NCBI GenBank assembly: GCA_030592145.1
Contig: JAUVKJ010000048.1
Coordinates: 1 to 9,301, forward strand
Source: Bacteroides sp.
Lineage (GTDB): Bacteria; Bacteroidota; Bacteroidia; Bacteroidales; SM23-62
Direction of reading: 5' to 3'
DNA length: 9,301 nt
Under the pieces are notes generated by a model, which saw only the letters and a program-made list of their open reading frames with translations, was not told the origin of the DNA and did no database searches. Every line of letters starts with the position of its first letter. Within the stretch, counting starts at the first letter, position 1. Both the position numbers and the translations under genes were made by a program. This document shows positions 1 through 6,914 of this stretch, in pieces.

Positions 1-672
1 AAAATTGGAACCAGCGGTGATACCTTATTCTTTGAAAAACCGGGACTAACCATGGAATATCCAATTGCATTTGAAACAGGGAATACTGAGGATGTCAACT
101 CCTTAAAAAAATGGTTTGACACGGATCTTTCGCCACGGTCCGGTTCGGTGGTCATCAAGAACCTGGCGGGAGTGGAAACGGACCGATGGAATTTCTATGA
201 ATACATACCTGATTCCTACGAACCCGGAAATGACGGCAGAACCCGTTTCACTATCATTCACAACCTGCTACCGGATAATATTGTTCGTGTCAAATATGAA
301 GAAGGGGATTTTGGGAGTGAGCATTCTTATAATCCGTTAACCGACAAACTGATGGAGATAAGCGGTGTAACACATGCCGGGTTTACACCGGCAGTGGAAG
401 TTGATTATCGCAGGAGAACGATCACCCTTACCATGGATTATCCGGAAGGACAAGGGCTGGCGCTATGGTCATACAAAACGGCCGCCGGTACTGAGACAGC
501 CCGGTCAGGATCAATAATTGAAACAACGGATGGAACAGTGTCCACGGAGATCTCACGAAGGAATTATTTTGAATGCATTCCGATAAAATATGAACTGATC
601 TATGGCTTTGGCCAGGATATTAAACTGAAAGCACGGATTGTCATTGCTTTTGGATGGTGGGAAGACGGATAA
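1..672 (+). CDS. 3' part of a gene for a protein with two tandem tail-tube/Hcp (TssD)-like domains
   Basis: The frame is open from base 1, so the gene is cut by the window edge. The ATG at 52 is an internal methionine, and 223 residues are visible before TAA at 670-672. The fragment holds two diverged copies of one domain. LTMEYP (fragment residues 16-21), RSGSVV (46-51) and NFYEYIP (64-70) recur as LTMDYP (143-148), RSGSII (168-173) and NYFECIP (188-194), at near-constant offsets of 122-127 residues. The order is strand, a short W-containing segment (LKKW or LALW), strand, then an R-N-F/Y-x-E-x-IP-x-x-Y strand and a final strand. This order resembles tail-tube proteins of the phage gp19 and Hcp/TssD type, including Bacteroidota T6SS tube proteins. 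The resemblance is recalled from family patterns, so the assignment is inference. No signal peptide can be judged. No other phage or T6SS gene is visible, and a terminator follows the gene. It could instead be an unrelated duplicated beta-rich protein. Confidence 0.75.
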   Translation, partial: KIGTSGDTLFFEKPGLTMEYPIAFETGNTEDVNSLKKWFDTDLSPRSGSVVIKNLAGVETDRWNFYEYIPDSYEPGNDGRTRFTIIHNLLPDNIVRVKYEEGDFGSEHSYNPLTDKLMEISGVTHAGFTPAVEVDYRRRTITLTMDYPEGQGLALWSYKTAAGTETARSGSIIETTDGTVSTEISRRNYFECIPIKYELIYGFGQDIKLKARIVIAFGWWEDG

Positions 673-684
673 TAGAAGCGGATT

Positions 685-727
685 TGGTTTAATAACCAGT
701 GACCACCAGCAGTAGGATTGCAGGTGG
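685..727 (+). other. two hairpins in the 3' untranslated region upstream of the terminator
   Basis: Two inverted repeats lie between the stop codon at 672 and the terminator. The first is TGGTT (685-689) with AACCA (694-698), a 5-bp stem with a 4-base loop. The second is CCACC (703-707) with GGTGG (723-727), continued past an A-A mismatch by GCA (709-711) with TGC (719-721) and a 7-base loop. Neither has a T-run. They may form a structured 3' end that stabilises the upstream transcript. No known RNA family was recognised. Confidence 0.4.
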
Positions 728-732
728 ACTAT

Positions 733-759
733 AAAGGCCGGGGTGGTACCCGGCCTTTT
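733..759 (+). terminator. intrinsic (Rho-independent) terminator
   Basis: A perfect 10-bp GC-rich stem is formed by AAAGGCCGGG (733-742) and CCCGGCCTTT (749-758), with a 6-base loop. It is followed by TTTTG and then a second T-run at 764-769. It ends transcription of the tube-like gene at the left edge and separates it from the beta-helix gene starting at 806. The A-run at the start of the stem could let it act weakly on the opposite strand. Confidence 0.85.
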
Positions 760-805
760 GAAATTTTTTCATAACTTGATATCAAATTCACTAATCCCTT
801 ATATC

Positions 806-3800
806 ATGAAAACCGCGAATCCTGCCGGCCACTGGTTTAAATTTCCTGTTTCCCTTATACTCTCATTCTTGCTCTCCTTAAATATCATGGCCCAGCCGCC
901 AATGCCTGAAGCCATCTCCATTTCTCCGGAAGATGCATCCGGGACGGATACCATAACACTGACCCTGGATGTCCGGAAGGCATGCATTTCGGAGAAGAGC
1001 CTGCCCTTTACGGGACAGGAAACCATTTATATGAGCGGAGCCCCCATCCTTCACTGGTATAGCAGAACGTGGTGGGTGAACGGGATCGCTCATCCCGGAC
1101 CGGGAATAGATGGTACTCCAGGCAGTATGATATACAATGGCGACAGTACCTATTCCATCCGGTTCAAACCTTCCGCCTATTTTGATATCACAGGTGATGA
1201 GATCAAGGGAATGTCGCTGGCATTTGCCGATTTCGACCAGCAGCGCCAGGCTTTTGACAACAGTCCTTTCGGATGTTCCGGTTTCTATATTCCGTTAAAA
1301 ACCACCCCTCCGGTGATGGACACCATAAGCCCGGGAACGATCCTGGAGATTGGAGGTTTGTTTGCTGAGAATACCGTGCTGGACTTTGATACCATCCGCA
1401 TAGTGAACATTGTAAATGTTGAACTGGGTGTTACGCTGACGATAAGCCCGGGAACCTATGTGGAGTTTCAGGATTTTTATGTCATCAACGTATTGGGTAC
1501 CCTGATTGCCGAAGGTACGGAGTCGGACAGCATCATTTTTACGGCAAAGGATCCTGCCACCGGCTGGAATGGATTCTGGTTTATGGATCAATCGGATACA
1601 GATACGTCCAGATTCAGTTATTGCCAGTTCAAACATATGAAAACGGACCATGACTGGAACGGGGTGATCAATGCAAGATATTACCCCCGCCTTTCCATTT
1701 CTCATTCACTCATTTCAAACAATACGGCTCACGCGATCAACCTGGTAAATTCAAACATCTCCCTGGATCACACTACCCTGACAGCCAACAGTAAAGGAGG
1801 TGTTAGTTCCTATGCCAGTAATGCCTCATTCCTTAATTGCCATATTATTAATAACAATAATCACGGGATGTATATAAATCTATCTAATCCCCTGATAGTA
1901 AACAGTATAATAGCTAATAACCAACACGCTGCCATGGAACTTCATGCAGGTGACCCAATACTGATTAACTCCATCGTTGCAAAAAACGGTGGATTGGTCA
2001 TGTGGATGGAACTCTCCAATCCAAGGTTCTATAATTCAATCGTATGGGGGAACCGGCATTATCTTGATGTGACCGATCCCACATCCAGTATATTATTCCA
2101 GAATTGCATTTTTCCCGGAACCACAGATGAATTCGGAGTTGAAATTGATATTGATTTTTTTGGGGATAATAATTTCATTGCCGTAGATCCCATGTTTATT
2201 AATGCCCCCTCGGATATGGGTATGAGCATTCAGGTTTTGACGGCGGACTGGACACTGCCCATCAATTCACCGGCAGTGAACAATGGGACATTGGACATTG
2301 AGGGTTTTGAAATGCCTCCGGTTGATCTTGGAGGTATGGAAAGGATCTCCTATGGTATCGTGGATATCGGTCCCCATGAATTCAGCCAGTCATCCGCTTC
2401 CATTACCCTGGATGCGGATATCACCTCGGATACGATACTTATGGCCGATACTGTAAAGGTTACCGGCGACATCAGGGTGCACAATGGAGTAAAGCTAACC
2501 ATTGCCCCGGGAACAATTGTGGAATTCCAGGGGCATTATGAACTGATCATCGAAGGCTGCCTGATTGCCCAGGGATCGGAAAACCATAAAATCAGATTCA
2601 CGATACATGATACAGCAGGTTATTATGATCTTGATACTACTCTGGGTACCTGGAGTGGCCTGTATTTCCAGACATGGGACAATCCGAACTCGGTCCTTGA
2701 CCATTGCATTTTTGAATATGCAGCCGATATGGATGGCGGCGATCGACGTGGAGGGGCTGTATTTATTTCTGACCGGTCTTCACCCGAGCGTATAACAAAT
2801 TGCCTGTTTCAGCACAACTATGCTGAGTGGCAGGGTGGTGCTGTCAGTGTCGGCTGGGCAAGTACTGAGATCCTGAACAATGTATTTCGTTATAACCTGT
2901 CCAATGAAGGAGGAGCCGTCTATACTTCACATACATCATCAGCATTAATCCAGGACAATTTTATCCATAACAATCAGGCATGGGCTTACGGTGGCGGAAT
3001 TTATTCTTCTGGTGCAACTATTATAGAGAGAAACCGGGTAGCATACAATAATGCGGATACACAGGGAGGTGGTATTTATTGCAGGAAGTCAAAAGCAAGG
3101 ATCATGTTCAATATTATTCATAACAATCGTTTCGGGGGACTGGCAGTAAAAAACTGTGATCCTTTTATTGCCAGCAACCTTATTGTCAATAATGCCGCAG
3201 ATGCCGGCCTGGGTGTCTGGCATATCAAAAGGGAAGGAGCGGGAATATATATTGATATAAACTCCGATGCCACCATTGTGAACAATACCATATGCAATAA
3301 TCTGTCGAGCCAGTACAAAGGATCCTCTGTCCGGCTACTGTCAGACACAAGGTTTATAAACAACATCGTCTGGGGCAACCGGGACGGTTTCGGGAATGCT
3401 GCCCCGATCGCAATTGAAGGAGCATTGAACGTGGATATTGTAAATTGTATCGTGGAAGGAGGCATCGGCAGCATACGGGCGGAAAACCCTGAATTTTCAG
3501 GAACGATCGACCAGATCCTGGACAGCCTGCCGCAATTCCTTAAGGCAAGCAGCGGAGTGGGAACAGACTTTGATGGTTCAGAAGCTGACTGGGACATAAA
3601 TGCCCTTTCTCCTGCCATCAACAATGGAATGTTTAACCAGGAGATATTTCAGGATTTCTATGCAGATTATACGGGTTTTGAACGAAACCCCGATGCGTAT
3701 GACATAGGGGCCTACGAACATCAGACGGGCCTGCTTGATATCTTCTCGCAACCGATGGATATTGTAGCCTGCGATGGCGATACGGCCGTTTTTGATGTAA

Positions 3801-5083
3801 TGGCAAATGATACAGCTTATTACCAATGGTATCGTAATGAACAAATTATCGAAGGGGCAATCCTCCCGGTTCTTGAAATCAATCCGGTTGAACAGGAGAA
3901 CGAAGGAATTTATTTCTGCCGTGTATGGAATGCATACGGACAAAAGATCTCTGAACCTTCCTTCCTGATCGTCAACCACCCGCCTGAGATTTTCATCCAG
4001 CCTGATCGCAGATGGATGATCGAAGGGATCCCCGTGGTCCTGGAAGTACGGGCGGAGGGGTCGCCCCCGATGAGCTTCCAGTGGTTTAAAGATGGAACTC
4101 CCTTACCGGACGGAGAGCAGCCAAAAGTGGTCTTCTACACGCCGGACAGCACACAGGAAGGACTCTATCACTGCATTATCGAGAATTCCTGCGGGATGGC
4201 CAGTACAGATTCCATCCAGCTGTTCCTGACTCCTCAGATCTGCATGGTTACGGTTGACACTACTACGGGAGACAACCTGGTCATATGGGAAAAGAAATCA
4301 TCGGCTCCCATTGAATCCTATAATGTTTACCGCGAAAGCATTGTGGCCGGACAGTACGAAGTCCTGGGAAACGTACCGGCATCCGGCCTGAGCGTGTATT
4401 CCGACACCGGTGCCAATCCTGCGGTACAGGCCTACATATACAAGATCACAGCCCTGGATGCAGAAGGCAACGAGTCTGATATCAATCTGTGTAAACCTCA
4501 TAAAACCATACATCTTCTAACAAGCCTGAACACGGAACACAATGTGGCACAGTTGGACTGGGACCAATACTACGGGTTTGCCTACGGAACTTACTATATA
4601 TTCAGAAGCGGCAGCAAGTCAGGATTCAGCAACGTGCATGCCATGGCAAGCAGTACCACAACATGGACCGACCTGGGGGCAACATCCGGTGAAGAGTTTT
4701 ACTACCGGGTGGCCATTCAAAAACCGGTACCCTGCAGTCCAACAGGAAACGGACTCAAGGCAGGCACAGGACCCTACCATCATTCACTCTCCAACATGGA
4801 TGATAATAAATTAAAAGCCACAGGCTTGCACCCACAGCAGAAGCCTGGCGATATGGTGATCTACCCGAATCCTATGGCGGAACAGGCCCGGGTAAGGTTT
4901 CCGAATCCGGGATCTCAGGAACACACCTTCTACCTCAGGGATCTGTCAGGCAAACTTGTCCGGTGCATCAGCGGTATTACCACGGGTGAAGTCGTGGTAG
5001 ACCGTGATGAGCTTACCCCGGGATATTACTCGATCGAGATCTCGGGGCCGTCGGTTTATCGTGGGAAACTGATTGTTAAATAA
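806..5083 (+). CDS. large secreted T9SS substrate with two beta-helix modules, Ig-like and FN3-like domains
   Basis: The 1425-residue product should be exported by Sec and then by the type IX system to the surface or medium. A signal peptide spans residues 1-29 and ends IMA before Q30. Residues about 37-165 form a beta-sandwich opening ISPEDASGTDTITLTLD, like accessory domains of carbohydrate-active enzymes. Two right-handed parallel beta-helix modules follow (about 180-526 and 530-971). They are rich in N-N and IxxN ladder rungs and end in DIGPHE and DIGAYE. Two Ig-like domains (about 977-1145; QWYR and QWFK tryptophan strands, YFC and YHC) and two FN3-like domains (about 1146-1310) come next. 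The last 76 residues, from MVIYPNP at 1350 to GKLIVK, are a type A T9SS sorting domain. The ATG at 806 is chosen because a GTG at 743 in the same frame lies in the terminator loop and would precede the signal peptide with 21 odd residues. No catalytic residues could be assigned. A polysaccharide-binding, lyase-like or adhesin role is possible but unproven. Confidence 0.93.
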   Translation: MKTANPAGHWFKFPVSLILSFLLSLNIMAQPPMPEAISISPEDASGTDTITLTLDVRKACISEKSLPFTGQETIYMSGAPILHWYSRTWWVNGIAHPGPGIDGTPGSMIYNGDSTYSIRFKPSAYFDITGDEIKGMSLAFADFDQQRQAFDNSPFGCSGFYIPLKTTPPVMDTISPGTILEIGGLFAENTVLDFDTIRIVNIVNVELGVTLTISPGTYVEFQDFYVINVLGTLIAEGTESDSIIFTAKDPATGWNGFWFMDQSDTDTSRFSYCQFKHMKTDHDWNGVINARYYPRLSISHSLISNNTAHAINLVNSNISLDHTTLTANSKGGVSSYASNASFLNCHIINNNNHGMYINLSNPLIVNSIIANNQHAAMELHAGDPILINSIVAKNGGLVMWMELSNPRFYNSIVWGNRHYLDVTDPTSSILFQNCIFPGTTDEFGVEIDIDFFGDNNFIAVDPMFINAPSDMGMSIQVLTADWTLPINSPAVNNGTLDIEGFEMPPVDLGGMERISYGIVDIGPHEFSQSSASITLDADITSDTILMADTVKVTGDIRVHNGVKLTIAPGTIVEFQGHYELIIEGCLIAQGSENHKIRFTIHDTAGYYDLDTTLGTWSGLYFQTWDNPNSVLDHCIFEYAADMDGGDRRGGAVFISDRSSPERITNCLFQHNYAEWQGGAVSVGWASTEILNNVFRYNLSNEGGAVYTSHTSSALIQDNFIHNNQAWAYGGGIYSSGATIIERNRVAYNNADTQGGGIYCRKSKARIMFNIIHNNRFGGLAVKNCDPFIASNLIVNNAADAGLGVWHIKREGAGIYIDINSDATIVNNTICNNLSSQYKGSSVRLLSDTRFINNIVWGNRDGFGNAAPIAIEGALNVDIVNCIVEGGIGSIRAENPEFSGTIDQILDSLPQFLKASSGVGTDFDGSEADWDINALSPAINNGMFNQEIFQDFYADYTGFERNPDAYDIGAYEHQTGLLDIFSQPMDIVACDGDTAVFDVMANDTAYYQWYRNEQIIEGAILPVLEINPVEQENEGIYFCRVWNAYGQKISEPSFLIVNHPPEIFIQPDRRWMIEGIPVVLEVRAEGSPPMSFQWFKDGTPLPDGEQPKVVFYTPDSTQEGLYHCIIENSCGMASTDSIQLFLTPQICMVTVDTTTGDNLVIWEKKSSAPIESYNVYRESIVAGQYEVLGNVPASGLSVYSDTGANPAVQAYIYKITALDAEGNESDINLCKPHKTIHLLTSLNTEHNVAQLDWDQYYGFAYGTYYIFRSGSKSGFSNVHAMASSTTTWTDLGATSGEEFYYRVAIQKPVPCSPTGNGLKAGTGPYHHSLSNMDDNKLKATGLHPQQKPGDMVIYPNPMAEQARVRFPNPGSQEHTFYLRDLSGKLVRCISGITTGEVVVDRDELTPGYYSIEISGPSVYRGKLIVK

Positions 5084-5121
5084 TGCGGGAAACTTCCCCC
5101 GCCGTGTAATGCTCCCTGATT

Positions 5122-6768
5122 ATGCATATAAAAAAACTCCCGGCCGTTCTTCTGACGGCTATAATGCTAAGTTCCTGTATGAACGATAAGCAAGCCGGCC
5201 TGATCCTTTACAATGGCACGATCTACACGGTCGATGAATCTTTCTCAACCGCCGCTGCCATGGCTGTCAGAGATGGCATGATACTGGCTGTCGGAACTAC
5301 AGAAGATATTTTACAGCGATACAGCGCCGAACAAAGTATTGACCTTGAAGGGAAATTTGTCTACCCGGGACTTATCGATGCACACTGCCATTTCATAGGA
5401 TATGGAAAAAGCCTGTTGCATGCCGGCCTGGTGGGTACCTCCTCGTTCGGGGAGGTTATTGGGATACTGAAGGCACGGAAGGAAAAATATCCGTCTGAAT
5501 GGATACTGGGGAGAGGCTGGGACCAGAACGACTGGGAAGTGATGAGGTTTCCCCACAGAGACCAGCTTGACAAAGCCTTCCCGGATAATCCCGTGCTGCT
5601 CAGGCGGATCGACGGGCACGCAGCAATAGCCAATTCCGAAGCGCTGAGAAGGGCCGGTGTGGACGAAACAACAGTCGTTGACGGAGGCTCCCTGATCATG
5701 GAAAACGGAAAACTGACAGGAGTGCTGATCGACAATGCCATTGGCCTGGTTTCGAAGATCGTTCCGGAACCGGATGAGCAGGATGTAATCAAAACTCTGT
5801 TGCAGGGTGAGGCGAATTGTTTTGCCGTGGGACTGACAGGGGTTCATGATGCGGGACTCGGATATGAGACCATCGACCTGATCGATTCCCTGCAAAAGTC
5901 GGGCAACCTGAAGATAAGGATATACGCCATGCTCTCGCCGGGTGGAAAGAATTATGAACATTACCTGTACAAGGGCATCTACAAGACCGGTCGCCTGAAT
6001 GTAAGATCCATTAAGCTCTTCACCGACGGCGCCCTGGGCTCGCGGGGTGCCTTATTGCTGGAACCTTATTCCGATGATCCGGGTAATGCGGGACTGGCAG
6101 TCTCAAGTGATAAGTACCTTCGCGAACAGTGCAGGCTGGCCCTGGAGAACGGTTACCAGGTGAATACGCATTGCATCGGTGACAGTGCAAACCGATGGAT
6201 CCTGAATATATATGCAGGCATCCTTAAAGAAAAAAATGATCTTCGATGGAGGATCGAACATTCCCAGGTCGTTCATCCCGGCGATTTCAGAAAGTTCGGA
6301 GATTACAGCATTATCCCGTCCATACAGTCCACCCATGCCACCTCGGATATGTACTGGGCCGGCGATCGCCTTGGGAATGAACGGATCAAAGGGGCCTATG
6401 CATACAGGCAACTGATGGAAGAAAACGGATGGATCCCCAACGGCAGTGACTTTCCGGTTGAAAGTATCAATCCCCTGTATGGTTATTACGCCCTTACCGC
6501 CAGGAAGGACCCGGAGGGATATCCGGAAGGCGGGTTCCAGGCCGAAAACGCCCTCAGCCGCGAGGAGGCCTTCCGGGCCATGACCATCTGGGCGGCCAGG
6601 GCAGCCTTTGAAGAAGATGAAAAGGGAAGCCTGGAAGCCGGAAAGATGGCAGATTTTATCATTACGGACCGCGACCTGCTGATCATTCCCCTGGAGGATA
6701 TTCCCACTACCCGGATCCTTCAGACCTGGCTTGCAGGAGAAAATGTATATACTGCAGATGTGGATTAG
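5122..6768 (+). CDS. lipoprotein amidohydrolase of the YtcJ-like (Amidohydro_3) family
   Basis: This 548-residue metal-dependent hydrolase of the amidohydrolase superfamily has a lipoprotein signal. The N-terminus MHIKKLPAVLL...LSSC has a lipobox with Cys19, so the enzyme is probably anchored in the envelope. The beta-sandwich start (GTIYTVDE, residues 32-39) leads to the metal-binding HxH of DAHCHF (His88, His90). A KLFTDGALGSRGA block has Lys298 where the family carries its bridging lysine. The remaining ligand candidates are His350 (NTHCIGDSAN), His380 (RIEHSQ) and the catalytic-type Asp443 (GSDFPVE). The C-terminal GSLEAGKMADFIITD closes the sandwich as usual. Length and motifs are complete. 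Characterised relatives hydrolyse N-substituted formamides and other C-N bonds, but the substrate here cannot be read from sequence. The gene starts 38 bp after the beta-helix gene with no clear terminator between them, so co-transcription is possible. It converges on tolC. Confidence 0.93.
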   Translation: MHIKKLPAVLLTAIMLSSCMNDKQAGLILYNGTIYTVDESFSTAAAMAVRDGMILAVGTTEDILQRYSAEQSIDLEGKFVYPGLIDAHCHFIGYGKSLLHAGLVGTSSFGEVIGILKARKEKYPSEWILGRGWDQNDWEVMRFPHRDQLDKAFPDNPVLLRRIDGHAAIANSEALRRAGVDETTVVDGGSLIMENGKLTGVLIDNAIGLVSKIVPEPDEQDVIKTLLQGEANCFAVGLTGVHDAGLGYETIDLIDSLQKSGNLKIRIYAMLSPGGKNYEHYLYKGIYKTGRLNVRSIKLFTDGALGSRGALLLEPYSDDPGNAGLAVSSDKYLREQCRLALENGYQVNTHCIGDSANRWILNIYAGILKEKNDLRWRIEHSQVVHPGDFRKFGDYSIIPSIQSTHATSDMYWAGDRLGNERIKGAYAYRQLMEENGWIPNGSDFPVESINPLYGYYALTARKDPEGYPEGGFQAENALSREEAFRAMTIWAARAAFEEDEKGSLEAGKMADFIITDRDLLIIPLEDIPTTRILQTWLAGENVYTADVD

Positions 6769-6773
6769 ACTAT

Positions 6774-6914
6774 GCCCGTCGGGGCGGTGATCCGGCAGGA
6801 TCCCAGATTGACTGCAGGCATCCTGACAGGGTGATGGGCTATTCGTAAGTGTAATCGCCCGTCGATCCGGCAGAATCCCCTGATTGCCTAAAGGCTTCCT
6901 GACAGAGTGATTGG
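6774..6914. repeat. imperfect direct repeat pair spanning the tolC 3' end
   Basis: Two related segments lie at 6789-6838 and 6864-6914. By hand alignment 42 of 51 columns match, with one gap. Each starts GATCCGGCAG and contains TCCTGACAG followed by GTGAT. A GCCCGTC sequence precedes both: it abuts the second copy (6857-6863) and lies 8 bases before the first (6774-6780). The second copy includes the last codons and stop of the minus-strand tolC gene. The first, read in the matching frame on the minus strand, would again encode PITLSG but then continues past the stop position. This looks like an old local duplication of the tolC tail plus flank. Confidence 0.7.
6832..6864. terminator. possible hairpin between convergent genes
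   Basis: GGGC (6836-6839) pairs with GCCC (6857-6860). After a T-C mismatch, ATT (6841-6843) pairs with AAT (6853-6855) around a 9-base loop. On the + strand the stem can be extended outward through 6832-6835 with 6861-6864, using two G-U wobbles. It sits between the convergent amidohydrolase and tolC genes, where a terminator is expected. There is no T-run on either strand, so an intrinsic terminator function is doubtful. Confidence 0.3.

Noticed and set aside
757..805. Bacteroidota-type promoter (TTTG with TAnnTTTG) before the beta-helix gene
   Set aside because: TAACTTGA at 772-779 is only a partial match and its spacing to TTTG at 757-760 is too short, so no promoter is called.
3118..3624. 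168-codon minus-strand open frame inside the beta-helix gene
   Set aside because: It is antisense to a continuous, well-supported modular protein and shows no motif or upstream signal.
5085..5102. GCGGG...CCCGC hairpin between the beta-helix and amidohydrolase genes
   Set aside because: The stem is only 5 bp with an 8-base loop and is not followed by a T-run, so it is too weak to call a terminator.
5311..5961. 216-codon minus-strand open frame inside the amidohydrolase gene
   Set aside because: It overlaps the metal-binding HxH region of a clear enzyme gene and its translation has no family features.
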